From contig OZ059894.1 of the NCBI GenBank assembly GCA_964057225.1, positions 16,398,476 to 16,462,475 on the forward strand: 64,000 nt of DNA. Reading direction: 5' to 3'. Numbering within the stretch: the stretch's first letter is position 1; each line of letters opens with the position of its first letter. Below, piece by piece: positions 36,940 to 51,380 of this stretch. The DNA comes from Auanema rhodensis (Eukaryota > Nematoda > Chromadorea > Rhabditida > Rhabditidae). A program made the position numbers and the translations under genes. The notes beneath the pieces are model-generated. The model worked only from the letters and a program-made list of their open reading frames with translations. It was not told the origin of the DNA and made no database searches.

Positions 36940-39900
36940 AGCATTCGGAGAGTTCCTAAAAAAGCGAAACATCATAGATTGTGGGAAAAAACATCGATTT
37001 TACAGAAACGAAAACGGAAAAGTTGAAAATAAGAAAGAATAAATGAATGAATGGAAAGAAAAAATGAAGCTAGCTGGTAGTAGTTCTATCATTATAACGA
37101 TCAAGGGTTGAAATATATCGAAGCCATGATGTGTGGACATACTAGATAGCTTAATCAATCATAAATCGGCAGTTGTGGTCCTGAATGACCGAAGCCTAGC
37201 TCAGATGTGGGTGACGGAATAATGGAATAGGTTGGTAGAGATAGAGTGAAAGAAAGAGGGCGAGCAGGAAAAGGGGGTGTGGCTTGGAGTAGTCTACAAG
37301 CCGAGGAGGGGAGGAGTAGGAGGAGGAGGAGAGAAGGACGAGGAGGAGGATCGAAGACGATAGAACTAAAAGAGAATGGCAAAAGCTGCTGACGACATAG
37401 CTAAGAACAGCACAACAGAATCAGAAGTGAAAACAAAGAAAATATTGAAAATGTAACTTTGAAATAAAAGAATTGAAGAAAGGAAAATTGAGATAATGAG
37501 TTCAAAGGGGATAAGAAGTAATCTGTTTCAGAATATGAATATCACAATTGGCAAATAAGAAAGATGATGATGTGCTGAAGTTGAAGAAGTATTCGTTAGA
37601 AAAGTGAAACGCTGAATACGAAGCAGAGTAAGGATGAAACTAGTCAGGCAAAGGCAAAAGACACGAAATATGAGGAGAATGTGTGAGGAAAAAGAAGAAG
37701 GAGTAAGAGATAGAGGAAGAGGAAAGCAGGCAAGATGATTAGCTATAGAATGACCGGCAAACGCATATTCCTCAAGCATTTTGATCATACTACTCTTCTT
37801 CTTCTTCTATCATTATACACTTAATGAATTGAGATTCATAATATTTCAGAAATATATGGAGAAAATGAAAAAGAGGAAGTGAAGTGTTTGATGTTTAGAT
37901 GGATAGTGTGGGAACAGATACTTAAAACCTTCAATTCTAAGTAAAGTTTGAAGAATTGAATTTACTCTCTTACTCTCTTTTACCATATTATGCATATAAT
38001 CTATTTTCTCTTTACCGTATAAACACGTGAAAAGTTACGTGAGCGTGAACTTCATTTTGGTCATGCGAATCGTTTCAATTGGTTGCATATTCTCATTCAT
38101 CTCTCTCTTTCTCTCGATTCGATTGCTCAACTCATCAGTCTCTATCGACAGTTATTCACACAATATGCTCTTATAAGGAAGGGGGGGGGAAACACTGTAG
38201 AAGCAGCCTGAAGGATTTTATAGTTTCTGTCTATTCTGGTCATTGTGTGACAGCAGATGAGCAGATGACAATATTCTTGTTCAATGTATAGCAATACGCA
38301 AAAAGTAGGCGGAGAACATCATTCATCTTGGACGATCTCCAACCTCCTTGTCTCGTCTCATCCACTTTCCTCAGTTTCCCATTCTCTTTAACAATTCCTT
38401 ATCGGTATATATGTCTAATATCTCTTCTGATCGTATTCTATTCCAAATAGATGGAGTCATAGAAGGTCAGAACAGACTGTCCAGAATGCCATATGCAGGT
38501 GGCACGAGACTGTCACCTCTAAAATTATTTTTTTTTGGTCACCGTCCTCGTGTACTACCGATATTCATATTTCTATAACTTCCTTTCCAAATTCATAATT
38601 CTAATCCGAAATAAACGACATCAGAAAAAACGTGGTAAAAGAATAAAATAATGGAAAGATACATGAATTGTTTCGAGAAAAAGAAAAAGAAAGAAGTATC
38701 ATTGTCATGCAACTAGAATGAATCTCATATGGTGTGTCACTAAACTGTGGAACACCTGAAAACGTGCTCAAACTTGAGAAAAAAACTGCACCAGCTAGGT
38801 ATACAGAAGACAGTCTTATTTGAATTCTACAGAGAGATGAGATTTAAGAAAAAAACTGCAAAAACGGATGATGTTGTAAGTAGTTGTAGAAGATATACAA
38901 CTATAGACCACCTCAAGGATTATAAAACGCATTAAACAGTGGTTAGGTAAACGATGAAGTTTTTTCACATAAATAAAGATGAAAAAAACGAGGATGGTGA
39001 CAACGAGGTGTTCATATAGATGCATTAAGAGGGAGGAAGAGAAAGAAAGAATGAGGGGATTTGACGTTAACGAGGCAATTGGACATCCTTTAAGGTTGTC
39101 GCTCCTGTTTCCTTCACAATGATATTTGTAATGGATAACTGAAGGTTTTTCTATAACAATATCAAATTGAAAAAAAAGAGGAAAGGAAGTGGGAAATCGA
39201 GTAAAAGGAAAAGATAACAAGATGAGAAAAGAAGAAAACGATGAGGAAAAGTTTAAAAGAATACTTAAAATGAATTTAGGAAAGATGAAAAGAAAAATGA
39301 ATAAGTGGTAATACTAAGATATGCTGTATATAGAAAGCTTGTAGATGAAAGATGAAACGAAAAAGCTCAAATGAGGATGAGAGTAAAGATGAGAAGGGAT
39401 AGAATGAAATGAGCATAACGTAATGAAAGAGAACATGATTTGAAGAAGTTACGAGAGAAAAAGAAAAAAAAATGATAGAAAGTAGAAGAATAACTTCAGA
39501 AAAATAATTGATGACGCCATATAAGCACATGCATGTATCTTTCGTTAAGCCTTTGACTACTTCTTGCGGTTTCTAGTCTACAAATCCGTTCGGTAGTTAG
39601 TGGTTGGCAGCGTTTCTGATACGAAGCTCATGCTGATGAAGAAGAGACGAATACTTTGCATGAAGCAAAAGAGCAGCAGGAGTACGAGATACGAATGACA
39701 ATACTATTGGGAAAACAATGTGCGGCCTGTGTCAGATGCTAGTGGCATCTAGCTGAGCAGAGGATGAGCCGACGACAAGCTGCTAGCTGGCCATTGGGAC
39801 TGATGAGTTGACATTTGAGACTGCGGGATATGTGGAAGTACGATTCAGGTATGAAACAGATGGAATAAGGCAGTTAAGAAGTCACATGCTGCTCTTGCTG

Positions 39901-42900
39901 ACCTTAATCATGTCCAAAGAAAGAACCCAAGTAGGATGATACTGCAAATATATTCGAAAAGATGACATTGAAATGAAAAAAAAAATATTTTGAATAAACC
40001 AAAATAAATTATTTGAATTAGATTTTCTTAATCAATTATCGCATATAAGATAAGTTGAGGCATAGAGCATAGTTTTTTGAAAAAAAAAAAGAAGAATAAT
40101 TGTTCATCAAATAAAACTCAACTATAGAGAATATGTTCAAACAGGTTTTTAACATTTTTTTGTGAATCCTCATAAGGATTGGAAGTAAAAAAAAACTAAA
40201 AACCGATATAACGTTCACAAATTATCGTTCAAAATCAATGAAATGGAAGATAATTGGTCAAATCAATTAAGTCTATTAGATCTTCATTGAGTTGTTTGTT
40301 TAAACAAGAAACAAACACACTGAAGATCCGATAAATTCTTCAATATGCCAGAATGTTGTGGAAAGTGAAAAGCTGTTGATAAGTGATCAGTAAGAATGAT
40401 CAGGCATGAGATCAGGTAGAGTAGACGACATGTTGTTTGTAAACAAATCAATAAACAAACAACAAATGCGTAATGGAGTCAGCAAACCGCTGTTGACACA
40501 AACAGCTCAAAACAGCATTGACAGGAAGGTCGACTGGCCTTTTAAGGCTGCTCAGTCTATGATCGGAAAATCCAAAAATGGAGTAACAATAGTCAGATAA
40601 TGAGCACATTACATGTTTACAATTGACTGTCCGTTGGCATGAATCAGAATTGAAGAATGGCTAAGTTGAAATAGAAATATGAGTAAATTCAGATGATTGT
40701 GATTAACAAACACGATATTTTCTACTTCCCCTTCAAGCCAAAAAGAAAAAAGAAAGAGAAATCAGCCCATGAGCTCTGCAATAAAATTTTCATGCTTTAG
40801 CTCCATAAAACCCAAAAAATCACAAAGCATGATTAAAACGGAACGAGTAGAGGATCAGAAGTGAGGAAGTTAATGTATTGAAACCAGCATTTTACCAATT
40901 TTCTCTTATATAATGCATATCTCTCTCTATTTGTTGTCCCTTATACTCTCAATTGCTCTCTACCTCTCTCGTGTTCTCATAGTCTTGTCACCCAAGGCAT
41001 ATCTGTTGGCAGAAAATGGGTAAGCGACTACTGAGTGCTTAGCCAGAAATTAATGATAGAGTAGACAATCTGAATATAGTGCATATAAAGACAATCCTTT
41101 CGAAATCGGAAATAGAGAGGGAGAGAGAGAGAGATAGGAAAGCTCTTGGGAGAGATAGACAGTAAAGATACATATCCTTCGCTCGGCTGCACATCTAATT
41201 AACAGGTGTCAAAGGCTTATGAAATAAGCTTCAAGCGCGGCTATGACTCAAAACATAAGAGCAGGAAAAAGTGGTTTCGAAAGGAAAGTGGTCATGAACG
41301 CGGTAATATAAGAGAGTGAACAGATGAAATTGAGAGAACGAAATAATTTGTGAGAACACAAACTGACCACACACAACCGATTGTAGACTGCAACATGATT
41401 ATAAATGAAATTCATTTTTACATGCATACTCACGTATTCAAATTACGTGAAAACTACGCAAATTATAGTTCAAAGAATATATTTAATAGTTGCAGTCAAA
41501 ATGTAAACTAATTTGTGGTTGAAAGTAAAAAAGAAGAGGTAGAAACAAGAAGAAAAAAAATTGAAAACATCGGCTAATTTTAGGGTCATATCCCAATAGC
41601 GGTTGTTGGCTTCTAACATTGTAAATGTTTGTCTTAGAGCCTTCAGAATGAACATGTCTATGTTGGTCGTATCTTATTTCGAAGGACCAATACATGAAGC
41701 TTGTTAGTTAGCTAGTTATAAGGTTGTACATATTCAAAAAGAAAACATGAAAAGGAATAAGAAAGAGAGTTATGTGAAAAGCATCCAATTTTCTTGCCAA
41801 ATTGTAGAATATAATATCGATTGATAATACAGTTCAAAGAAAGAAATATGATAAATGGCTAAAGCATCAAACAATTCTGATAAACAGTAATACACGAAAG
41901 GACTGTTGTTCTTATTCCTTTAGAGGACTTGGCATTAGAACGAACTAAAACCACGTTCAATCGGGTTTAGGGACAAGAAGACACAACAGGAAAATAGCCA
42001 GTCTCGGACAAGAAAGAAAAACAATTGTCATGATTATTTTGGATAGGAAAGGAGAAAGAGAGAAAGAAAGAGAGGGAGAAAAGTAGAAAAGTGAAAAAAG
42101 ACTAAGATAAAGACTTCGAGACATCTATTAAGCTAAATGAAAACGATGGAGGAAATTGCAAAAAGAGTGAAAACTGAGCTAAGTGAGTACTTAGTAGAAT
42201 ATACGAATACAAGTTTGAAAAGAAAAGAAAAACAGAATTCATATGAACAAGAAAATATCGTAAAAATGAGAAATAATGGCATATTTCATGAAATTTTGAA
42301 AAAAAAAAGGTTCAAATAGTAGATGAAGATACGAGATGTAAGTAGATAATATGAGATATGGATAGGTAAACCGACACACAACCACATTTTTGGTCTCATG
42401 TAGAACAATAAAAATCAATAAAAATCGAAAAATATAAAAATTAAAAAATATGGATGTGAAGTAGTGATAGAGAATTTCTGATAGTCATAGTTAAATGAAT
42501 AGTTAAGCAGATCTTTGAGTTTTTGAAATCAATAGGATTGTGTTCGATGTGATAGATTGTAGAGCTGAGATGAGGAGAAGAAGCAACAAGTCGTGCTGGC
42601 TGACCGGCTGACAAGTGGGTTGGATGAATGGCAGGACGGATCCGTACATCCTCTTCTATTTGATGGTCCGGCTATCCGTACGGCATTTTGTCCGTTCTTT
42701 CCGTTAATATAAGTTGCAGGCGTTGATCAGCAGCAAGACTGAGTAAGAGAGACGTAAAGGCTCGACTGAGTAGGCGGAGCTCAAATCAAGGTCCTCAACG
42801 ACCATCTGCAAAGGATGAAGAAGCTTTGAAATAAAGCTTAACTTCAGTTATAGAAATTATTTCTTGATTTATCCATCATTTCCAAGTTTAATGTGAGCAA

Positions 42901-44804
42901 GTTGCTCGATACGCTAAGAGAGGAAGAAAAAAGTGAGTGAAGAATCAGATAAATCCAAAATGAGCTTCAGATATGTCAATGTGAAACTGAAATAAACAAA
43001 TAAATATTTGATCAAAACTATGATAACTATTCCCGGAAATAGAGAAAAAACGAAAAAATTTAATTCAAAGTAAATAATAATTGGAACAGTAATAACATTT
43101 AAAAATGTTATAAATTGAGTAATAAACTATAAAACAGACGGCTTTGAACAATCTGCTTAACTGCTGATGAGGCAGGAATTTGATCATAAAATTTCAGCAA
43201 CGTACTCGAAGAACTAAAAATCATTTTCACACATTTTTTTCGAATTTTACTTCAATACTCTTGTCTACATAGACATTTCAGTGTTTTTTTAATTTTCTAA
43301 ATAAGGTAAATTATTCACGCCTTCTGCCCTTGGAAACATTTTTTTTCTCGCCCAATTTTACAACGATAAGATCGATTGCGAGAGATTTTTCCAAAAAAAA
43401 AAAAAAAAACTGAAATTGCTATCGAGGCTGAATGAAGTATTTAGTACTTCCTGTATGATATAACTAGTGTAAGAATATTGGAATAATCCTCATAGTTCGT
43501 GCTTGATTTAGCAAGTCTTTCCTCATTTCCGAAATACTCTCTATGGCTATTCATACTTGTAGTTGTTGTCTTTCTCTCTTTTCAACAGAAAATAAGAAGA
43601 AAACGGAAAAAGGCTTGTAGATTGTTGCATTGTTTCCGTTTTTCATTGAAAACTTTCAGGAGTAAAACAGATGTAAAAGAATAGAAATGAATTCATGGAA
43701 AAAGTTGAATTGAGAAGATGTAAATGAAAACGCGATTCATCTTCTTTCTCAGTTTGACTATAAAAGGTCACTCAGAATTTTTTTTTCTGAAAACAGACCA
43801 AGTGGACATAGTTTTTGGAAACATTTACTTTTTTTTTTTCAAAAATACAACTCATTTTTACATAAGAAAAGGATTGTTGAATACGAAATTATGAGTTTAG
43901 TAAACTTCTCAACACAACTAATCCTTGTTATAAACTTTCTAAAATATTATATTTTAACAAAAAAAAAGACGATAAAGAAAATTTTTTGTAGATCGACTGA
44001 AAGCTTAGATGAAATTTAAAAAAAAGAAAGAAAAAAGAATTCACAAACAATTTGAAGAATTACCTATAAATAAAGAACCGTTTCATATTTCATCTGATTC
44101 AATATTGAAAATTAAACCCGAAAATACTTATAAGAGGAAAAGGAAGAAACATAAAACCAACATTGGCTCTTTTACTATTGCTTACTGATTGCACAAACAA
44201 GATTTTTCTCTCTAAATAGACAATAGAAAACAAAAATTCCTAAGTATTATGGAATAAAATCTTTTTACAAGATCTATTAAACACGTAGATAGTGCTTTGA
44301 AGGGTATCATGGTAACAATCCGAAAGGGAAACAGATGAAGAGCAAAGCGGAGGAAGGATAAGATTGAGCTTGATGAGCCTCGTTAAAGCTTTGCTCCAGC
44401 ATGCAATTCAACACAATGATGAAGCGTGAATGAGAGCCACGCACCCATAATTAGTGAATCGTCGATCAGGCTTGTTGCCTGTTAACTGGATAATATCTTT
44501 AATTATACCGTAAAGGCTCAAGGGATTTGGTGATCAGCATAGTAAACCATATTCTAAACCGGAAACAAACAAGCTGTCGTGAATAGAGCATGTTTGATTA
44601 AATCAACAGATAGTAATCATATACATCATTAATTCTAATTAAATATTTCACGTAATAACTGTGTTATTTGAATATTAATTTGATTTTATATTATTTATTA
44701 TTAATATAAAAGTAAAATATAGTTAATTAGTTGGATGGATATTCATTTAATATTAGTTATTTTTAATTTGAAATAGTAAATAATCGATAAATCGGTACTT
44801 TGTT

Positions 44805-44835
44805 AATACGTGAACTTTCTCAAAGTTCACGTATT
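44805..44835. repeat. Perfect inverted repeat, 14 bp arms, 3 bp loop
   Basis: AATACGTGAACTTT is followed by CTC and the exact complement AAAGTTCACGTATT. The arms contain ACGTGAA, the same core found in the kinase-gene introns and at other places in the window. It could be a DNA cruciform or paired binding site. The stem is short for a microRNA precursor. Confidence 0.9.
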
Positions 44836-46635
44836 CATAAAATGTCATATTCTGATTTACTTTTATGAGAATCTGCATAAAGGAGTACGGTCAAGCCATA
44901 TCCAACTGAATTCGTCATAAATAGATTTATCATAATCATTATAAATTAATATATATTATTAATTTTAAAAAAAAATTATTATACACATAGTTAATAGAAA
45001 AAATAAATATAAATATAATTCCCTTTGGAGTTATATGTTTTGTATACATGTATGTATAGTAAAGTGCTACAACATGTGATCCGTAAATGGAGCAGCACAC
45101 ATTAAGAAACTCGCTCAAAGCTCTTGGGGCTTCAGAAAATGACCATCCGACATCCGGCAAAGACGACAACGAACATAACAATGAATCTTTTCATCACATA
45201 TCTTCAGATATACATAAGGAAGATATAGACAAGTGAAATGACAATGTATTTGAAGATGGGTAAATAGGATGTCTTACATATAAATCTGTTTCCATATATA
45301 ACGTCAATAAAAGTTCTCAAATTTGGGAACATTTTCATGAATATGCTTAGTTTTAATTAGTAATTAAGTATTACTAGTTTGTATAGTTTATATAAACTGT
45401 ATAAAAGAAAAAAGGAAATATTCATTATTTCATTAGAAACTTAAATCTGAACTCAACTCTTTCACAACCACAAACCGATTTCATACTACAATTACATACA
45501 GAGGATTGCCTGATGTTTATAAATGGATTATACATGTAAATATTTAAGAGAAACCATAATAATCTGTTCAGAATGGAACAGAGATTGTCAGTTTCAATAT
45601 AAATCCGCTGATTTTGAAGCAGCATTTGATGACGATTCTAACTGGAAAAATGAAAAATAGAACGCTATGGTGAGGCAGACCATCTGATAGAAAAATAGTA
45701 TTTCTTAGAAATACAATAAGCTGTCAACTTGATAGAACGACAGTCCTTGATATGAAAGTAGCAGGGGGTCTCCACCTGTTCGTCTGATTTCATCACTTGG
45801 ATCAACATTCACTCTCTCAATTCAATTGCCCTTTCACATAATTTACTTTAGAAAACTATTGAAGTTTATGAAATTGAAATTGAAATTAAAATGAATAGCC
45901 GGTAGGTTCAAAGGGGAAAATGAACAGAACTGGGAAATGTAAAAAAGTAAAATGTACAGAGCATGAGTACAATCTGATTCATTCGAAGCAGGTGATGTAC
46001 CAACACCTTCTTTTTCATCAAAAATTGTGCTGTTCAATCCACTAAGTAAACTAGTACTTTCAAAACTTTCAAAACTTGAAAAACCATTTGTGTAAATGGT
46101 CGAGATTATCAGAATCAGGAAGGTGTACGTGTGAAACAACGTAGAGTAAACAAAAGAATTTGTCGTAATAAGTGGGAGATGAAGGCGAGTTCATATAACT
46201 TGAATGATAATACTTTATATGATAAAAGACAGCAATTTTTGAAAAAATCATACTTTGGGCAAGAATTGTGTTGTTGATTTCCATCTGGATTCTTACATGC
46301 AAAACAAGACGGCTAATCGGTGTGACATTGCTATTCTGACGATGAGAAGGTCCGACATATTGGGTGAACCAGAGGATAGAAAGAGATAAAGAGAAAGAGT
46401 TGAATAGAGGAAAGGAGAGGAAAAGAGATAGACTGACCATATAATAGACGATATAGTAATGTCTGTCTAAATGTATTTGAATTGTTGGATATGATGATGA
46501 TGATGATGATCAGTCAATTCTTCTCATTCAAACATGCGCAACTGTACCAACTGACAACTTTATATGTAATTAAGCTTTGAAAGAGATTGTCACATTATTA
46601 AGAAAATCACAAAATACTTTGAGTAATCATCAAAA

Positions 46636-46640
46636 AAGAA

Positions 46641-46671
<31 letters not shown>

Positions 46672-46745
46672 AAGAGAGAGAGAGAGAGAGAGGGAGAGAG
46701 AAAGAGAGAGAGAGAGAGAGAGGGAGAGAGAAAGAGAGAGAGAGA
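46636..46745. repeat. GA-rich minisatellite with 30 bp higher-order period
   Basis: The GA run contains AGGGAGAGAG at 46661, 46691 and 46721, and AAAGAGAGAG at 46671, 46701 and 46731. The interruptions therefore recur every 30 bp, showing that a 30 bp block was amplified in tandem. Frames across it are artefacts. Confidence 0.9.
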
Positions 46746-47976
46746 ATATAGATGAATAGAATGAATGAAACTAAGAGAATGATTGTCTTGAATGAATACA
46801 ATTTTTCTTTTTTCATTTTTTAAGATTTTTAAGATAAAACCATAGACAACTGTATTACTTGTCAACTTTATAAAAAGAACTTATTTCATCATAAAAGCAC
46901 ATATTCTTACTAATAACTTAATCATATGTCAGGTATTTGTTCAAGAAAATGTTAAAAAAACTCCTCAAAATCAAACGAATAATCAAACTTCTTGTAAATA
47001 TAGGTTTTCTCACTTTCATTTCTTTAACAAATTTCTTCAAACTATTGACTGAATTTTTGACAAAATTTTTCCAAAAACAGAAAAAAAAGTTTAAATGATG
47101 GTTAAGCGGAATGTATCCATCTAAATTTCATATATATTGTATATCCAATGTAGTTAACAACATACGTGGCATTGCTAACTTAACTATCTGAGGGCCCACA
47201 ATCACATCTGGTTTCGTTTGTTCGTTTTTAGGACATCATTTGATATATTTAAAGCAGTAGCATCATTACAAAGCTGTTAAAAGGGGAAAAAACCTTTATG
47301 TACATATCATCTAATAATAAAAAAAATGTATATTATCAAAAGAATTTACAAATAAATAGAAAAAAGTCTTTTAATTTTAATTTGAAAGCCTTATTAAGGA
47401 TGAAAATTTAAATGATTTTCATTTGAAAACCAAAAAAACGATATGAATATACATATATTCTTCTTGGAATCTATAGAAGCTTAAAAGGATTTAAGAAAAT
47501 CAAATAAAATGATATATTGAATGTTTTATTTTTTAATCTTTTTATATAAAAATCATATAATTAACATGGATTTAAATGAATTATTTAAAAATAATATTCA
47601 GAATTAGAAAAAGAAAGTGGATTTACTTACACATATACGTATAGTTTAATTTGTTTTTTTAAATTTAAAAATTAGAAATATTCTCATCTATTTTAGAAGT
47701 AAATGAATAAGATTTATGAGCATATCACTCTGAATTACATCAGAAATAGATTTTTTTTCTATAAAAACTGTTCTTTTCAAAGCAAACAAGCAAAATAAAA
47801 AAAGCCAATGAATGTCAGCTGTTTGTGTGCCCTTTATCTGCTGCACCGCTTTAGTTGAAAAAGAACAGCTTGGAAGATAATTTTCCGGAACGGGAAAAAC
47901 GTAAAAGCACAAAGTGGTCAAAGACATTGAAAAACGAAAAAATCATTGAGAGAAAAGAATAAAAAAAAGGCAAAGA

Positions 47977-48001
47977 AGAAGAAGAAGAAGAAGAAGAAGA
48001 T
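47977..48001. repeat. (GAA)n microsatellite
   Basis: A run of GAA trinucleotides of about 25 bp, followed by TGTC. Confidence 0.85.
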
Positions 48002-48730
48002 GTCTTTTTGAAAATGACAATAATCTATCAAAGGTGTTAATGTGCTCCATTAACTATGGACATCGTCACCATCATCATACATACATGTATGTATGTATTG
48101 ATGGTATATATGTATGTATTTATCTAATATACATATAATCAATATAATTTAAATTTTTTTCAAATATAGTTAAAGAAAAGAATTGAAAATCAAACTTTAG
48201 TTCGAGAATTCATGTGCATTGGATGAATTGAATTGGATGTTCTGGAGAGGAAAAGCCATAATTTAAAAAAATAGAAATAAAGTCTTAGAGATTAACTGGA
48301 TTATTTGAAGCAATATAAGATATAATTTAGAAAAATCAAACTATCATGAAGTACATGAAGATAATACAATTTTGAATAAGATGATGAGATGTGGATACTT
48401 CTAATGATGTTATCAGAAGGCTATCCATAAAGCTTCTAATTTAGCTCAAGCTAATCGACAAGCTCATGGCATTTACGAAATTGTAAAAGAAAGACAAAAG
48501 ATTAATTAAAGAAGTGGTGAAAAATGAAATTGAGAGAGAAAATGTTTGAATGAGATCTCACATTGAACATAGAATGTGAATGAAAAGGAGAAGCACAAAT
48601 GAAAGAAACATTGGGTGGAAAATGAAAATAATTAAGAGAAAGCAGAGAAAAAGAGAGCAAAGGAAGATGGAGATATGGTATAATTATAAGAGAGAGAGAG
48701 GGATGAAGATAGAAAGAGATAAAAAGAGAA

Positions 48731-48733
<3 letters not shown>

Positions 48734-48769
<36 letters not shown>
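48734..48769. repeat. (GA)n microsatellite
   Basis: A GA dinucleotide run of about 36 bp in AG-rich surroundings. Confidence 0.85.
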
Positions 48770-48771
<2 letters not shown>

Positions 48772-51336
48772 TTTGATGATGGCATAAGTGCTGGATGAGA
48801 TATGTTCGTCTTCAGATCATTACAGCCTGTGCTTGGATGTCTTTTCTTTAATTTCTCTACACTGATTTTCTACAACCATCAACATATTCCACGTTCAGCT
48901 ACATATTATGTTGTACAATCAGAAATATTTCTTAATTTCTTTTCAAAAACTGAACATTTGCTTTTGAACCTATGGATCAGAAAAAAAAAGTGAGAGATGT
49001 GAACAGAAAAATGAATGAAACGGCATGCTTCTCAGTTATTTAGTAGCTGATGTCTTATTTTCTTACATTCCACTTGGTAAAGAAATAATAGTTTCGCTTG
49101 ACAAAAAGAATTTTTTTAAATTTTGGAATCAGCTTTAAAACTTTTTTTCAATTTCTTTGAGAATTTCAATATTTAGAGAAAATTTAGATAAGTCTTATCA
49201 ATCAATTGAATTTTCTAAGCAAATTACAAGAATGTAAATACTAAAAACAGAATAAAGAGACAGATGTTTCATTTGAGTCCAAAGGGCAATCATATAGGAA
49301 AACGACCAAAAAAAGAATTGAGAATTGACAAAAATCCGTATGGACGATTAAGGAAAAAAAATGGATCGACTGCTGTCATCGTGTTTAGAGACATTCTCTA
49401 TACACATCATCTACCACCTCCCAAACCCTCCCCACCCCCCACCACTTCTTCCATTCCTTCTTCTCTCATCCCTCTCTCTCTTAGTTCCAAAAAATTTCAT
49501 TTACATCAGTTGTAAGCCAGATTGATATATGTTATTTCCTATCTATTCTGTCAATACATCATTAAAAATTATATAAATCCTACACAATTTATACAGATAT
49601 TTTTTGTTTTAAAAGAATATTTTGAATAAAAAAAAATAAATTAACTTCATAAAAAATTGATAATTAGCTTCACTTTCATGAGAAAAAAAATCTAATTAAA
49701 GCAGTGGATTGTAGAATCAGAATTGCAAATAGCATCTTCAATGTGATTTTAGGACAGAATGATTATGGATTGAAAAGAAAGAGAGTCACCTGTATTTCCC
49801 TTGAGACTACTAAATAAAGTAATTGGAAAAATGTGAATGAAGTAGAGAGATATCTAATTTTCTGAATAAAAAGACGATGATGTTAAAGTTAGTTTGAGAA
49901 GGTCAGATGAACGAGGATTTCTAAAGATTTTGAAGCAAATGAAAACAGGCAAAAGCCTCTTGTTCTAGATTCTCATACTTTTTTAAACTTTTTTTTTAAA
50001 TAGAAGAAAAAGTTAAAAAGAAGATGAACAATAAAATCAGAAAATGAAAAGTTGTATGAGATATCTCATCATGCCATTCATTTCTACTAGCTCCAGATGT
50101 CATTAACAACTCTCTTTTCTCTCTACTTTATATGATATTTTCTATATTTTGTAGATATGAACTACTAATATGAGTGAGAGTTCAAGCAATAAATCAAAAA
50201 AAAGAAAGAATTGGCTTCTTAAACAAGTGACAAGAATTAGGTAGAAAATGAGCTAAACACAAGAAAATATAGATAACTGAATGTGTAAATCAAATCATTT
50301 TGAAGGAAAAGTAAATAAAAAAACAAGAAGAACCATAAAAATTCCAATACAAACTTTAAAATATAGATATTTGAAAAAGTGAAAAGTCAAAATGACAATC
50401 ATTCTTCTTCTTTTCCCATTTATGAAGCTGCGAATTATTTAGAAGATAGGCCTAGAAGATGCTTCAGTGTCATTAAGATATGAATTGTGGAAGAACACAA
50501 ATATTGTTTTTACGAAAAAAAAAGAAAAAAAGAAAAGAGAATATTCACCTCTCTGTACAAAGTACTTTTCAGAGAAAAAAAATTTATTATATGAAATACA
50601 AATAGTTTTATTCATAATTTCTATTTCTTATAAACATATAGTTACTCTTAGTTGTTACAGCTTCACACATTTTTGCAACAAAAGATGAGAAAAGATATTT
50701 TTTTCTCGGAAAATGTGTCTCTGACCCCCGTCACGTTTCATATATTTCATCAAGTTTTGACTTGCAACACATAGTATCTATGAAATTTGCAAACACATTT
50801 TGGCGGCGAATCTGCTTGAACTGAATAAATCATACGAGTACTAGAAGAAATTGAAACATATTTTTAAATTTCTATAGACATTCATGATGAAACTTTCTCA
50901 TAAAATTATAAAAGAAATAAAATTAAATATATATGTAAATTAACAAAGTTTTATATCAAATATCACATAAAAACAGGTGAAAATAAGATAAAATTTATTT
51001 ATAAATTACTTAAATTAGAAAAAGAAATAGAATTTATAAATAAAATCAATTTGTCAAACTTTAAATACATGATTTGAATGAATAAATATATAATAATTCA
51101 TTCAAAAAAGATATTTCTTAACAACAATCAAGATAATCCATTTTGAAATAAATTTATTTATTCAAATGTTATGACAGACTTGAGCACTTTTATTGGAATG
51201 AACTCAATAGATTTTCATTTTAGGTTGTAACTTTTCAAAATCTCCTCCCATAACTAATCACTCAACCATTTACTATGTGATAAACAGCTACGGGATTTTC
51301 AATGGATACTAGCTAACTAGCTTGATTATTATTTGC

Positions 51337-51339
<3 letters not shown>

Positions 51340-51376
<37 letters not shown>
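51340..51376. repeat. (TA)n microsatellite
   Basis: An uninterrupted TA dinucleotide run of about 37 bp. Confidence 0.9.

Positions 51377-51380
<4 letters not shown>

Noticed and set aside
37155-37382. Proline/leucine-rich minus-strand frame upstream of the TRIM9-like gene
   Set aside because: It is produced by CT-rich low-complexity sequence; it may be untranslated leader but no protein is supported.
44805-44835. Hairpin considered as a microRNA precursor
   Set aside because: The 14 bp stem with a 3 bp loop is too short for a standard pre-miRNA and flanking sequence does not extend the pairing.
46590-46865. Leu/Ser/Phe-repeat frames across GA tracts (also 46577-46759 and 48580-48798)
   Set aside because: They are pure translations of dinucleotide repeats.
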